Counted from the first letter of the stretch, positions 35,355-44,738 are shown. The stretch: 64,000 nucleotides of DNA from Beijerinckiaceae bacterium (GCA_019745195.1 JAIETL010000039.1:105834-169833); one strand, 5' to 3'. Made by a program: numbers and translations. Notes: a model not told the origin generated them from the sequence alone.

Positions 35355-35514
35355 GGTGGATAGTCCTCTTTCTGTCGGCAGGCTTGCGCCGGCGTCGATT
35401 GACGGCATGGGGCTGCGTCGTTAAGCGTCGCGCTCCAGACGAAGGCGAAGCGTCAAGCCGCTGCCCGCCCTGAAACTTCGCCGCACCTCGCGCGGCCTGG
35501 ACCGAGACATAGAC

Positions 35515-36717
35515 ATGAGCGCTTCCGAAGGAAACCCCGCGACCAGCGGCTGGAGCGAACCGCGCGCGACCGCGCTGCTGGTTCTGGCGGACGGCACCGT
35601 GCTGGAGGGCTTCGGCTTAGGGGCGACCGGCGAAGCCCCCGGCGAGGTCTGCTTCAACACGGCGATGACCGGCTATCAGGAGATCCTGACCGACCCGTCC
35701 TATGCGGGGCAGATCATCACCTTCACCTTCCCCCATATCGGCAACACCGGCGTCAACGACGAGGACACCGAGACGGTCAATGCGGCGGCCTCCTCGGGCG
35801 TGCGCGGCGTCGTCTTGCATGCCGCCATCACCCAGCCCTCGAACTGGCGCGCCAACCGCCATTTCGACGCCTGGCTCAAGGCGCGCAACATCGTCGGCAT
35901 CTGCGGCGTCGATACGCGTGCGCTGACCGCGTTGATCCGCGACAACGGCATGCCAAACGCCATGCTGGCCCACAGCCCCGACGGCGTCTTCGACATCCCC
36001 CGGCTGAAAAGGCTCGCAGCCGAACTGCCCGACATGGCCGGCCTCGACCTCGTGCCGCTGGTGACCTCGGCGCAGCGCTATGGCTGGAACGAGACGCCCT
36101 GGGTCTGGCCGGCCGGCTACGGCACGCGCGACAAGGCCGCCCACAAGGTCGTCGCAATCGACTACGGCGTGAAGCGCAACATCCTGCGCCTGCTCTCCAA
36201 GGCCGGCTGCGACGTCACCGTGGTGCCTTCCACCGCTTCGGCTGACGACATCATGGCGCTGAAGCCCGACGGCATCTTCCTCTCGAACGGCCCGGGCGAC
36301 CCGGCCGCGACCGGCGAATACGCCGTGCCCGTCATCAAGGCGCTGCTCGACAGGAAGATCCCGACCTTCGGCATCTGCCTCGGCCACCAGATGCTGGCGC
36401 TGGCGATCGGCGGCCAGACCATGAAGATGAAGCAGGGCCACCACGGCGCCAACCATCCCGTGCAGGACAAGACCACTGGCAAAGTCGAGATCGTCTCGAT
36501 GAACCACGGCTTCGCGGTCGATCCCGCGAGCCTGCCGGGCCATGCGGTCGAGACCCATGTCTCGCTCTTCGACGGCTCGAACAGCGGCATCGCCCTGACC
36601 GACCGCCCGGCCTTCAGCGTCCAGCACCATCCGGAGGCGTCGCCCGGCCCGCAGGACAGCCATTACCTGTTCGCGCGGTTCGTGGACATGATGGACGCCG
36701 AGAAGGCCAAGACCTGA
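35515..36717 (+). CDS. carA: Carbamoyl-phosphate synthase small subunit
   Basis: A 400-residue glutaminase subunit that supplies ammonia to CarB for arginine and pyrimidine synthesis. The N-terminal CarA domain opens 'ALLVLADGTVLEGFGLGATGEAPGEVCFNTAMTGYQEI' . The C-terminal class I glutamine amidotransferase domain shows 'LSNGPGDP', nucleophile Cys in 'FGICLGHQ' and His/Glu in 'HHPEASPGP'. carB is not in the window. The next gene overlaps the stop by one base. Confidence 0.98.
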   Translation: MSASEGNPATSGWSEPRATALLVLADGTVLEGFGLGATGEAPGEVCFNTAMTGYQEILTDPSYAGQIITFTFPHIGNTGVNDEDTETVNAAASSGVRGVVLHAAITQPSNWRANRHFDAWLKARNIVGICGVDTRALTALIRDNGMPNAMLAHSPDGVFDIPRLKRLAAELPDMAGLDLVPLVTSAQRYGWNETPWVWPAGYGTRDKAAHKVVAIDYGVKRNILRLLSKAGCDVTVVPSTASADDIMALKPDGIFLSNGPGDPAATGEYAVPVIKALLDRKIPTFGICLGHQMLALAIGGQTMKMKQGHHGANHPVQDKTTGKVEIVSMNHGFAVDPASLPGHAVETHVSLFDGSNSGIALTDRPAFSVQHHPEASPGPQDSHYLFARFVDMMDAEKAKT

Positions 36718-36986
36718 TGCTGCGCCTCGCGCTCGTTTGTCTTTGCGCAGCCCTGATCGGCTCGCCCGCCTTCTCGCAGGCGCTCTGCGACGAGATGTGG
36801 GGCGAGCGCAACGCGATCTATTTCGACGCGGGCTACTGCTTCAAGACCGCCCGCGCCAAGGCCGCCTTCGGCGACAACGCAGATTGTCGCTACGAGCGAA
36901 TCGAGGACGTGCCGCTGAGCGCGCGCCAGCGCGCCGACATCGCCGCGATACAGGCGCGGGAACGGAGGAACGGCTGCCCGCGCTGA
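36717..36986 (+). CDS. Small secreted YARHG-like protein
   Basis: An 89-residue protein with a signal peptide ('LALVCLCAALIGSPAFSQA') and a mature domain 'CDEMWGERNAIYFDAGYCFKT...CRYERIEDVPLSARQRADI...GCPR'. Four cysteines are spaced for two disulphides. The pattern fits the YARHG family, of unknown extracytoplasmic role. Its ATG overlaps the carA TGA (TGATG), so it is translated from the carA message. Confidence 0.75.
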   Translation: MLRLALVCLCAALIGSPAFSQALCDEMWGERNAIYFDAGYCFKTARAKAAFGDNADCRYERIEDVPLSARQRADIAAIQARERRNGCPR

Positions 36987-36995
36987 GACCGCCGG

Positions 36996-37934
36996 TCACG
37001 CAGCCCTCGCATCCGTCCTGAGAAACCGCGCCAGCGTTTCGTCGGCCAGCCCCGCCTCGGCTGCGATCCGCCGCGCCAGCGCGACCGCAGCCGGGCGAGG
37101 CTGGCCGAGCGGGCGGTCGAGCCAGTAAGAGACCGGGTTGAGCGCCAGCCCTGTATCGACCATGGCCAAACGGCCGGCCTCGATCTGGCTTTGCGCCAGC
37201 GGCGGCCGGGCCAACGCGACGCCGAGCCCGCAGGCCGCAGCGTCGAGCACGAGGTTGTAGTCCTCGAAGCGCCGGTCCTGCTGGCGGGGGCGATAGTCCA
37301 GCCCGTGCGCGGCGAACCACGCCCGCCAGCCGGCCGCATCCGAATCATGGATCAGCGGCAGCCTGAGCAGGCGCTCCGGCGTGCCCGCCCCGATCTTGCG
37401 CGCCAGATCCGGCGAGGCGATCGGAAAACACCATTCCTCGAACATCTGCACCGAGATGCGGCCGGGCGCACCGCCTCGTCCGCAGCGCATGGCGAGGTCG
37501 ATGCCCTCCTCCTCGAGATCGACGCGGCGATGGTCGACCTGGAGCACGATTCTCAGAAGCGGGTCGCCGGACTCCAGACGCTGCCAGCGCGGCATCAGCC
37601 AGAGCGAGCAGACCGATGGCGGCCCGCTGAAGCGCACCACGGAAGCGCCGCGCTGCTCGCTCCAGCGGTCTGCGGTGTCGGCGATCAGCGCAAAGGCTTC
37701 CTGCGTTCGCTGCAGCAGCCGCTGTCCCTCTGGCGTCAACGCGACGCCGCGTGCCTGCCGCAGAAAGACGCGCAAACCCAGCCAGCGCTCGAGCTTTGCG
37801 ACCTGCCGGCTGACCGCGCCATGGGTCAGGTTCAGCCCATCGGCCGCTGCCGAGAAGCTGCCGGTGCGGGCGGCGGCCTCGAAAGCGCGCAAAGTATCGA
37901 GCGGCGGAAGTTGCAAGCTGTGATCCACGTTCAC
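36996..37934 (-). CDS. LysR-family transcriptional regulator (GcvA-like)
   Basis: A 312-residue regulator. Its N-terminal helix-turn-helix ('LDTLRAFEAAARTGSFSAAADGLNLTHGAVSRQVAKLERWLG') and C-terminal periplasmic-binding-like effector domain ('IDLAMRCGRGGAPG...EEWCFPIASPDLA') match the GcvA/AmpR branch. It starts with GTG and is divergent from the DMT exporter gene 83 bp away, which is its likely target. Convergent with the YARHG gene, ending 9 bp from it. Confidence 0.9.
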   Translation of the reverse strand: MNVDHSLQLPPLDTLRAFEAAARTGSFSAAADGLNLTHGAVSRQVAKLERWLGLRVFLRQARGVALTPEGQRLLQRTQEAFALIADTADRWSEQRGASVVRFSGPPSVCSLWLMPRWQRLESGDPLLRIVLQVDHRRVDLEEEGIDLAMRCGRGGAPGRISVQMFEEWCFPIASPDLARKIGAGTPERLLRLPLIHDSDAAGWRAWFAAHGLDYRPRQQDRRFEDYNLVLDAAACGLGVALARPPLAQSQIEAGRLAMVDTGLALNPVSYWLDRPLGQPRPAAVALARRIAAEAGLADETLARFLRTDARAA

Positions 37935-38017
37935 AGCTCATCCGCGAATCGCTCGTTTGTCAATCAGCTTGAGGAGGCGTCTATCGGTCGGATCGACAGC
38001 CATCCGGGATCAACCCC

Positions 38018-38917
38018 ATGTCCACCATCTGCTCTCCTGTCAGCGCCAAGCCCTCGACAGGGTTCGATCCGCTGCTCATCTTCACCGTCAGCTTCACGGT
38101 CGTGGCCTGGGCCTCGTCCTTCCCGGCGATCCGGGCGGGCCTTGACGGTTTCGGCCCGGCCGAGATGGCGTCGCTGCGCTTCGCGATCGCCGGCGTGCCG
38201 GCCGCTCTCTTCCTCGTTGCGACGCGCGCACACCTTCCCTCACGCGCCGACCTCTGGCGCTTTCTCGTCGGTGGCGTCGTCTTCATCGCGGCCTATGCGC
38301 TGCTGTTGAACTTTGGCCAGCTCGTCGTACCGGCGGGCCCCGCGAGCTTCATCATCAACACCAATCCGATCATGACGGCTGGGCTGGCCATGCTGCTGCT
38401 CGGGGAGCGCTTCAGCCTGATGGCCTGGCTCGGCACGGCGCTCTCCTTCGCCGGCATCGGCGTCATCGCGCTCGGCAAGGGGCTCGATGTCGAGATCGGG
38501 ATAAGCGTGCTGCTGATCCTGGGCGCGGCCTTCTGCAACGCCATCAGCACGGTGGTGCAGAAGCCACTCTTTTCCCGCCACAAGCCTCTTTCGGTCGCGG
38601 CATGGAACATGGCGATCGGCGGCTTCGTGCTGCTGCCCTTCCTGCCGTCCGCGATAAGCCAGGCGCAGGTCGCGCCGACCGTCTCGCTGCTCTCCGTCGT
38701 CTATCTCGCCATCGTGCCGAGTCTGATCGCCTACGGCACCTGGGCGATCACGCTGTCGCGCCTGCCGGCCGCACGCGCCTCGAACTTCCAGTACTGCGTG
38801 CCGCCGGTCGCCACGCTGATCAGCTTCCTGTGGCTTGGCGAGGTTCCGACAGCCTTGGGCCTGATCGGCGGCGCGATGGCGCTGGGTGGCGTCGTGCTGG
38901 TAAATCTGAAGCGCTGA
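38018..38917 (+). CDS. EamA/DMT superfamily transporter
   Basis: A 299-residue membrane protein with ten predicted helices in two EamA repeats ('[32 protein letters not shown]' in the first; '[37 protein letters not shown]' in the second). Probably an exporter of amino acids or other metabolites. It is divergent from the LysR gene, a common regulator-exporter arrangement. It ends convergently 9 bp from the PQQ dehydrogenase gene. Confidence 0.9.
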   Translation: MSTICSPVSAKPSTGFDPLLIFTVSFTVVAWASSFPAIRAGLDGFGPAEMASLRFAIAGVPAALFLVATRAHLPSRADLWRFLVGGVVFIAAYALLLNFGQLVVPAGPASFIINTNPIMTAGLAMLLLGERFSLMAWLGTALSFAGIGVIALGKGLDVEIGISVLLILGAAFCNAISTVVQKPLFSRHKPLSVAAWNMAIGGFVLLPFLPSAISQAQVAPTVSLLSVVYLAIVPSLIAYGTWAITLSRLPAARASNFQYCVPPVATLISFLWLGEVPTALGLIGGAMALGGVVLVNLKR

Positions 38918-38930
38918 ACCGGAGGTTCAG
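38914..38930. other. Short hairpin containing both convergent stop codons
   Basis: CTGAACC GGA GGTTCAG is a 7-bp inverted repeat that includes the TGA of the DMT gene on the plus strand and the TGA of the PQQ dehydrogenase gene on the minus strand. No T-run follows, so it is at most a weak shared 3' structure. Confidence 0.5.
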
Positions 38931-40048
38931 CCCGCCGGCCTGACACGGAGCACCTTCCCGCCATCGTCGCTGAGAAGGTAAATGTAGCCGTCAGGCCCCT
39001 GCCTGACGTCGCGGATGCGCTCGCGGAGATTGATCAAAAGCCGCTCCTCGCCGGTCACCGCCTCGCCGCTGGTCGAGAGCCTGACAAGCATCTGGCCGGC
39101 GAGCGCGCCGACGAAGAGCGAGTTCTTCCAGGCCGGCCAGGCAGCGCCGGTATAGAAGGCTGCGCCCGAGGGCGCGATCGAGGGGTCCCAGTAGAACAGC
39201 GGCTGCTCCATGCCGGTCTTCTGCGTCCCCTCTCCGAGCTTCGCGCCGGAATAGTCGACGCCATAGGTAATCACCGGCCAGCCATAGTTCCTGCCCGATT
39301 TCGGCGTGTTGACCTCGTCCCCGCCGCGCGCGCCGTGCTCGGCCGTCCAGAGCTGGCCGGTCTCTGGATGGAGCGCCGCGCCCTGAACGTTGCGATGGCC
39401 GATCGACCAGATCTCCGGCTGCCAGCCCGATACCTTGGGATTGTCGGCCGGCGCGCCGCCCTCGGGGCGGATGCGGATCACCTTGCCGATGTGGTTCGCC
39501 GGGTTCTGCGCCTCGTCCTTCTGGCCGTAGCGGTCGCCGACCGTGACGAAGAGCGCGCCCGTGCGGTCGAAGACCAGCCGCGAGCCGAAATGGGCGCTGC
39601 TCTGGATCGTCGGCATCTGCCGGAAGATCACGGTGGCGTTCTCCAGCGCCGTGCCGCGCTCGTTCAGCCGCCCGCGCGCGACGCTGGTGCCGTTGCCGCC
39701 CGAGCGCGGCTCGGCGAAGGAGAGATAGACCATCCGGTTCTGCGGAAAATCCGGATCGAGCGCGACGTCGAGCAACCCGCCCTGCCCGCGCGCGGCGACG
39801 TTTGGCACGCCCGTGATCGGGGCCGAGAGCTTGCCGTCGGCGCCAACCAGCCTTAGCCGGCCGGGCCGCTCTGTCACGAGCATGCGCCCATCGGGCAGGA
39901 AGGCGAGGCCCCACGGGTTCTCGAGCCCGCTCGCCACGGTCTCGACGCGCAAGGGACCGGCGCTCGACGGAAAGCTCTGCTGGGCCGCTGCGGGAGCCAC
40001 GCTCGCCAGCAGCGCGGCGAGGAACAGGTGTCGGGCGGATTTGCGCAT
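38927..40048 (-). CDS. PQQ-dependent aldose sugar dehydrogenase (soluble, YliI/Asd-like)
   Basis: A 373-residue periplasmic enzyme with a signal peptide ('LFLAALLASVAPAAAQ') and a six-bladed propeller. Landmarks: 'NPWGLAFLPDGRMLVTERPGRLRLV', 'GQGGLLDVALDPDFPQNRMVYLSF', 'HFGSRLVFDRTGALFVTVGDR' with the likely catalytic His, and 'GHRNVQGAALHPETGQLWTAEHGARGGDE'. It would oxidise aldose sugars to lactones with PQQ and calcium. No PQQ-synthesis genes are near. Confidence 0.92.
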   Translation of the reverse strand: MRKSARHLFLAALLASVAPAAAQQSFPSSAGPLRVETVASGLENPWGLAFLPDGRMLVTERPGRLRLVGADGKLSAPITGVPNVAARGQGGLLDVALDPDFPQNRMVYLSFAEPRSGGNGTSVARGRLNERGTALENATVIFRQMPTIQSSAHFGSRLVFDRTGALFVTVGDRYGQKDEAQNPANHIGKVIRIRPEGGAPADNPKVSGWQPEIWSIGHRNVQGAALHPETGQLWTAEHGARGGDEVNTPKSGRNYGWPVITYGVDYSGAKLGEGTQKTGMEQPLFYWDPSIAPSGAAFYTGAAWPAWKNSLFVGALAGQMLVRLSTSGEAVTGEERLLINLRERIRDVRQGPDGYIYLLSDDGGKVLRVRPAG

Positions 40049-40170
40049 CTCGTCTCCTTGGGTCTCGGACCCCCCGGAGTTGAGATAGGGTTAAAGGGCG
40101 CGGGCGCAACGCGCGATTGTCTTCTAAAACAGCGCGTCGCAATCTCGTGAGCGGCTTCAGCGGCCCGCCA

Positions 40171-41124
40171 TCAGGCCGGTTTCGCCAGAAACCCGTCACC
40201 CGAGGCCGCGCGGGCGCGCGCGACCAGCAACCACAGCGCCAGCCCATGCGCGGCCGCCGCGATCAGCAGCCCGGCCAGGACATCGACGAAGTAATGCCCT
40301 CCATCGATGGGTGTCGCCGCGATCATCGTCAGGTTGAGCAACAGGAACGGCCAGCGCAGCCAGGGATGGGCAAGCGCCGCCAGAAGCAGCAGCAGCCCAA
40401 GCGCGGCGTGATAGGACGGGAAGGTGATGATGCCCTCCGCCTTCGACAGGTCGATCGTCACCGGCGCGCCCGAGCGCAGCGCCGCGATGTCTGCGACATG
40501 GACGAACGAGGCGGCAGGCGCGAGGTTGGGATAGTCGGCCGGCGTCAGCCCCAGATGGACGAACATCGCCAGCGCCGGCATGAAGGCGGAGATTGCGATG
40601 CAGACCAGGCCGGAGATCATCATCGCCAGCAGCATGACGCGGGCGGCATCGCCGCGACCCGAGAACCCGAGCGCGACAAGGACGATCACGACCTGCGGGA
40701 TGAAGCTGGAATAGGCGATCGAGAAGGCCAACCCCAGTGCAGGGCGGGCATTGACAAAGTTCAGATAGGCCAGCCAATCGAGCCCGAGCCTGCGGTCGAG
40801 CGCATGGAACAAGGCGTCCTGTTCGGGGAATGCGAGACTGGCGGCGAGGTAGGACAGAAGTGCCCCTGCAGACATGAAGGCGACCATCTGCCCGACCACG
40901 TCGAGCACATCGGCGAGGCGAGGCTCGTTGCGCCGCACGCGGTAGAGGCGGGCGGCGAACGCCAACGCCATCCCGACAAGGAGCGGCCCCGCCAGCGATA
41001 CCCACACGATCGAAACCGGCGAAAAGACCAGCCAGACGAAATCGACGACCAGGATGACGGCGATCATGCCCCATGCGGCCAGGTTGGACCGTTCAGTCGT
41101 CGCGCCGTTGAGCCATGTCGTCAT
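40171..41124 (-). CDS. PAP2-superfamily membrane phosphatase
   Basis: A 317-residue protein with about eight membrane helices. The C-terminal half carries the phosphatase pattern: 'FPSYHAALGLLLLLAAL' (motif 2, catalytic His) and 'GGHYFVDVLAGLL' (motif 3 His and Asp). The N-terminal motif 1 (KxxxxxxRP) is not clear. The layout resembles inositolphosphotransferase/lipid phosphatase members in the order. Likely acts on a lipid phosphate at the periplasmic face. Confidence 0.85.
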   Translation of the reverse strand: MTTWLNGATTERSNLAAWGMIAVILVVDFVWLVFSPVSIVWVSLAGPLLVGMALAFAARLYRVRRNEPRLADVLDVVGQMVAFMSAGALLSYLAASLAFPEQDALFHALDRRLGLDWLAYLNFVNARPALGLAFSIAYSSFIPQVVIVLVALGFSGRGDAARVMLLAMMISGLVCIAISAFMPALAMFVHLGLTPADYPNLAPAASFVHVADIAALRSGAPVTIDLSKAEGIITFPSYHAALGLLLLLAALAHPWLRWPFLLLNLTMIAATPIDGGHYFVDVLAGLLIAAAAHGLALWLLVARARAASGDGFLAKPA

Positions 41125-41264
41125 CGTAGGGATCCGTACAACCCGATCACAGTCTGACGACGAGGGTTTAAGGTCGGGTCAACGGACGCGCTGAAAACTG
41201 TCTGAATGAGCGCTAGCGCGCGTCATCGTCAATCGTCTGCCCCAAGCTCGCACCGCATGCGGGG

Positions 41265-41852
41265 CTAGTCCCGCTGAAGCCGTCCGACCGTCGTCATGAC
41301 GCCGTCAGTCGCGCGCCTTAGCACGACGATCTCGCCCGAGCGGGGGAACACGCCGGTCAGCGCCGTGACATTGACCTGATGGGTCACCATCACCACGGTC
41401 GCGGCGTCCGCCGGCAACGCCGCGAGGCGGCGGCGCAGCGCGGCGGTCGCGGCCTCCCTCTCTCCGGGTCGGCCAAAGAAGGAATTCAGCGCGGCGGGCT
41501 CCTCGACCAGCGGTCCCAGAGCCATCAGTTCGGCGGTCTCGCGCGCCCGGCACCACTGGCTCGTCAGCACCTGCGAGACGACGATCTTGCGCCTGCGGAA
41601 TTCAGCGCCGAGCGCCCGCGCCTGGTTGCGGCCGCCCTCGCCGAGATTGCGCTGGGTCGCGCAGTCGCCGATCTTGAAGCCAGCGGGATCGCCGGTGCCG
41701 GGCGCATCGGCATGGCGCATCAGCGCGACATGGCCCGGCTGCGCCAGGGCAGCCCAGAGCGCGTCGGCCGGCTCGCTGGCGAAGGCGACTGGGGCAGCGA
41801 TGACCAACAGCAGGCTGGCGAGATATCTTTCGATCGACACTCGCACCCGCAT
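41265..41852 (-). CDS. Secreted histidine phosphatase family protein
   Basis: A 195-residue protein with a signal peptide ('ERYLASLLLVIAAPVAFASEP') and the phosphoglycerate-mutase-like core. The catalytic motif 'VALMRHADAPGTGDPAGF' carries the phosphohistidine, 'LTSQWCRARETAELM' gives the second Arg, and 'VVMVTHQVNVTALTG' holds the second His. Probably a periplasmic phosphatase; substrate unknown. It lies 18 bp after the Bug binding-protein gene start region on the same strand. Confidence 0.88.
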   Translation of the reverse strand: MRVRVSIERYLASLLLVIAAPVAFASEPADALWAALAQPGHVALMRHADAPGTGDPAGFKIGDCATQRNLGEGGRNQARALGAEFRRRKIVVSQVLTSQWCRARETAELMALGPLVEEPAALNSFFGRPGEREAATAALRRRLAALPADAATVVMVTHQVNVTALTGVFPRSGEIVVLRRATDGVMTTVGRLQRD

Positions 41853-41870
41853 CGCCTGCTCCCGCGCACC

Positions 41871-42845
41871 TCACTCCGGCTTCACCCCGGAATCCTTGAT
41901 GATTTTTTCCCAGGTCGCGATCTCGGCAAGATGGTAGGGCTTAAATGCCGCAGGGTCGCGGACCTTCAGCGTGAAGCCGAGCTTCAGGATCTGCTCGGTC
42001 ACCGCCGGCTTGGCGATCGACGCCATCACAGCCTTGGACAGCGCCTCCAGAACCGGGGCCGGCGTCGCCACGGGGGCGAAGAAGGCAGCCCAGCTATCGG
42101 CGTCCGCGTTGCCGACACCCTGCTCGCGCAAGGTGGGAATATCCTTGGCGCGTGCATTGCGCTCGGGGCTCGCGAGCGCAATCGCGCGCAGATTGCCGGC
42201 AGTGATCTGCTCCAGCACCGAAGGCAGCGTCGAATTTGCGATGTCGATGCGGCCGCCGATGATCTCCTGCACCAGCGGAGCCGCCCCTCGGAAGGGCACA
42301 TGCGTCATCTTGATGCCGGTGCGGGCCATGAACAGCTCCATGGCGAGATGCGAGCCCGAGCCGATTCCGGTCGAGCCGTAGTTGAGCTTGCCGGGATCGG
42401 CCTTGGCGAGCGCGATCAACTCCTTGATGTCCTTGGCCGGCAGATCCTTGCGTACGACGAAAGCGTGCTCGAACGCGCCGACGCCGCAGAGCGGGGCAAA
42501 ATCCTTCACCGCGTCGTAGCCCGGCTCCTTCAGCAGGAACATGTTGTTCCCATGCGTCTGGTTGTTGCCGAAGATGATGGTGTGGCCGTCCGGATCGGCC
42601 TTGGCGACGGCTCGCGTGCCCACAGCGCCAGACGCGCCGGCCCGGTTGTCGACCACGACGCTCTGGCCGATCGAAGTCGACAGGTCCTGCGCCACGAAAC
42701 GCGCGATCGCGTCGGTCGGCCCGCCCGCCGGATAGGGCACGACCAGCGTGATCGCCTTCGACGGAAAGCTTTGGGCGCGCACGAGCGAAGGGGCGCAGAC
42801 GGCCCCGGCGATGAGCCCGAGCGCGGAACGGCGGCTGAACGACAT
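41871..42845 (-). CDS. Tripartite tricarboxylate transporter binding protein (Bug/TctC family)
   Basis: A 324-residue periplasmic protein. The signal peptide reads 'MSFSRRSALGLIAGAVCAPSLVRAQ'. The Bug fold is clear from 'KAITLVVPYPAGGPTDAIARFVA', 'VVVDNRAGASGAVGTRAVAKADPDGHTI' and 'VPFRGAAPLVQEIIGGRID'. Such proteins bind carboxylates for TctAB or act in sensing; no TctA/TctB genes are present here, which is common because Bug families are expanded and scattered. Confidence 0.92.
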   Translation of the reverse strand: MSFSRRSALGLIAGAVCAPSLVRAQSFPSKAITLVVPYPAGGPTDAIARFVAQDLSTSIGQSVVVDNRAGASGAVGTRAVAKADPDGHTIIFGNNQTHGNNMFLLKEPGYDAVKDFAPLCGVGAFEHAFVVRKDLPAKDIKELIALAKADPGKLNYGSTGIGSGSHLAMELFMARTGIKMTHVPFRGAAPLVQEIIGGRIDIANSTLPSVLEQITAGNLRAIALASPERNARAKDIPTLREQGVGNADADSWAAFFAPVATPAPVLEALSKAVMASIAKPAVTEQILKLGFTLKVRDPAAFKPYHLAEIATWEKIIKDSGVKPE

Positions 42846-42970
42846 GAAAATCCTCCCGAAAGCCCCTTCTTGGAGAAGGGCTTGATCGGCTGAGGATTAC
42901 GGACAAAGCGGCATTGCGTCCAGAGGCGGATGCGCTCATGGCACCCCGGTGTAGTCTGTGTTTCGACGTT

Positions 42971-43090
42971 CCGCCCTCATCCTGAGGAGCGCTCCGCAGG
43001 AGCGCGTCTCGAAGGATGCTCCAGTTCGCTCCGGAGGCATCTGGGCGATCCTTCGAGACGCGCCTGCGGCGCTCCTCAGGATGAGGGCGG
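42971..43090. repeat. Dispersed long palindrome, copy 2 (family A)
   Basis: Perfect 20-bp arms (42971-42990 and 43071-43090, beginning CCGCCCTCATCCTGAGG) and an inner perfect 14-bp pair (43004-43017 and 43048-43061). The left half matches the copy at 1286-1409 over more than 40 bases. It lies between divergent genes and ends 22 bp before the crotonase ATG, so it may affect that gene's leader. Confidence 0.9.
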
Positions 43091-43112
43091 AGAGAAAAAC
43101 AGGGGGAACGCC

Positions 43113-43925
43113 ATGACCATCCGCATCGAACGCGACGGCAAGGTCGCGACCGTGATCCACAGCCGGATCGAGGCGCGCAACGCCATGGATCCCGACAGCG
43201 CGGTCGCCCTGACCAAAGCCTTCCTGCAACTCGACGCGGACCCGGGGACGGCCGCGATCGTGTTCTGGGGCGAGGGCGGGGCCTTCTGTGCCGGCTGGGA
43301 CTTGAAATACGCGCAGGCCTTCACTGAAGCTGAGCGTTTCGAGGCGGAGATCGTCGAGGGCCTCGCCTTTCCGCCGGGAGACGCGTCCGCGCCGCGCGGT
43401 CCGATGGGCCCGTCGAGGCTGGAGATGAGCAAGCCGCTGATCGCCGCCGTGGAGGGGCCGGCGGTGGCCGGCGGCATGGAACTGGCGCTCTGGTGCGACG
43501 TGCGGGTGATGGCGGAAGACGCCTATTTCGGCGTCTATTGTCGGCGCTGGGGCATCCCGCTGATCGATGGCGGCACGGTGCGCCTGCCACGACTGGTCGG
43601 CCAGGGCCGCGCACTGGAAATCATCATGACCGGGCGCAAGGTCGAAGCCGAGGAGGCGCTGCGCATCGGGCTCTGCGAGAAGGTCGTGCCGAATGGCGGC
43701 GCGCGGGCGGCCGCCGAAGCGATGGCCCAGGAGATCGCCCGCTTCCCGCAGGGCGCGATGCTGGCCGACAGGGCGAGCGCCATCTCGGGGCACGGCCTCA
43801 CCGTCCGCGAGGCGCTGGCGCGCGAGTGGGAGGGCGGCGTCAGGACGATCGCGACCGAAGGCGCGGCCGGCGCGGGCCGTTTCGCGAGCGGAAAGGGACG
43901 CGGCGGGGATTTCTCGAGCATCTGA
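43113..43925 (+). CDS. Crotonase/enoyl-CoA hydratase family protein
   Basis: A 270-residue cytosolic protein. Oxyanion-hole segments are visible in 'GAFCAGWDLKYAQ' and 'AVEGPAVAGGMELALWCDVRVM'. One of the two hydratase glutamates appears absent: where rat ECH has FGQPE this reads FGVYC, while the second Glu ('GRALEIIMTG') is kept. It may therefore be an isomerase, hydrolase or other crotonase rather than a hydratase. ATG 43113 with AGGGGGAACGCC upstream; earlier in-frame codons run through the palindrome. Confidence 0.87.
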   Translation: MTIRIERDGKVATVIHSRIEARNAMDPDSAVALTKAFLQLDADPGTAAIVFWGEGGAFCAGWDLKYAQAFTEAERFEAEIVEGLAFPPGDASAPRGPMGPSRLEMSKPLIAAVEGPAVAGGMELALWCDVRVMAEDAYFGVYCRRWGIPLIDGGTVRLPRLVGQGRALEIIMTGRKVEAEEALRIGLCEKVVPNGGARAAAEAMAQEIARFPQGAMLADRASAISGHGLTVREALAREWEGGVRTIATEGAAGAGRFASGKGRGGDFSSI

Positions 43926-43947
43926 GCGGGCCGCAGTTCTCGCTGTC

Positions 43948-44415
43948 TTACCCAAACCCCGCCCGCTTGAGCCGCTGTATCGCCACGTCCAGCGCCTGCA
44001 AAAACGCCGAACGATCGCGGGCCGAAAACGGCTTCGGCCCGCCGCCGGCCGTGCCCATCGCCCGCAGATCCTCCATCATGTCGCGGGTCGCCAGCGCCAT
44101 GCCGATCGAGGCTTCGGTGAAGGGTTTCCCCGTCGGCCCGATCACATCCGCGCCGGCCTTGATGCAACGGTCGGCGAGCGGGATGTCCGAGGTGATCACG
44201 ATCGCGCCCCGCGCCACCCGCTCCGCGATCCAGTCGTCAGCGGCGTCGAACCCGTCCGAGACGATGACGCGTTCGATCCAGGGTTCACGCGGCACGACCA
44301 TGAAGCTGTTGGCGACGACGAAAACGTGGAGCCGGTGCCGTTCGGCGACCTTGTAGGTCTCCGGCTTCACCGGGCAGGCGTCGGCATCGACATAGATCGC
44401 GATCGGGTTCGTCAT
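43948..44415 (-). CDS. YaiI/YqxD family protein (DUF188)
   Basis: A 155-residue protein with the family's '[21 protein letters not shown]' start, '[35 protein letters not shown]' and '[14 protein letters not shown]'. It has a PIN-like arrangement of acidic residues (DADACP, D...D, TSDIPLA), suggesting a nuclease, but the function is unproven. ATG 44413-44415; the 9 codons before it are not conserved. Convergent with the crotonase gene. Confidence 0.9.
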   Translation of the reverse strand: MTNPIAIYVDADACPVKPETYKVAERHRLHVFVVANSFMVVPREPWIERVIVSDGFDAADDWIAERVARGAIVITSDIPLADRCIKAGADVIGPTGKPFTEASIGMALATRDMMEDLRAMGTAGGGPKPFSARDRSAFLQALDVAIQRLKRAGFG

Positions 44416-44545
44416 GGCGCCATGCCCATCGCAGGGACGCAAACCCGACGCAAGCTGCCTTTATGCGGGCTTTATGCAGGCGCTCGTCTTCCGCATGGCG
44501 AGCTTAGTGCGGCCGGACCTACATCATCTGCATCGATGGAGGTCG

Positions 44546-44731
44546 ATGACGATGACGACGCAGACCCATAACAACCACAACAGCCACGGCCGTCGCGCCC
44601 GGGCCGTGTATGCCTCGCAGCGCAAATGCGGACCGGTCGCCGGCCTGGTCGCGACGCAGCTTGGTATCCTCGCCGTCTTGACGCTGGCGATCGCCTGCGT
44701 CGTCGGCCTGCGTGCCTGGCTTTCGCTCTGA
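44546..44731 (+). CDS. Small single-helix membrane protein
   Basis: 61 residues: a polar Asn/His-rich N-terminus ('TQTHNNHNSHGRRARAVY') followed by one membrane helix ('LVATQLGILAVLTLAIACVVGLRAWL'). GGAGG lies about 8 bp before the ATG at 44546; a second ATG at 44552 is possible. First of a run of short plus-strand genes. Function unknown. Confidence 0.6.
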   Translation: MTMTTQTHNNHNSHGRRARAVYASQRKCGPVAGLVATQLGILAVLTLAIACVVGLRAWLSL

Positions 44732-44738
44732 GGCGGTC

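Noticed and set aside
42860..42883. AAGCCCCTTCT/AGAAGGGCTT hairpin upstream of the Bug gene
   Set aside because: Imperfect, short, and may be a worn fragment of repeat B; not enough to call a regulatory element.
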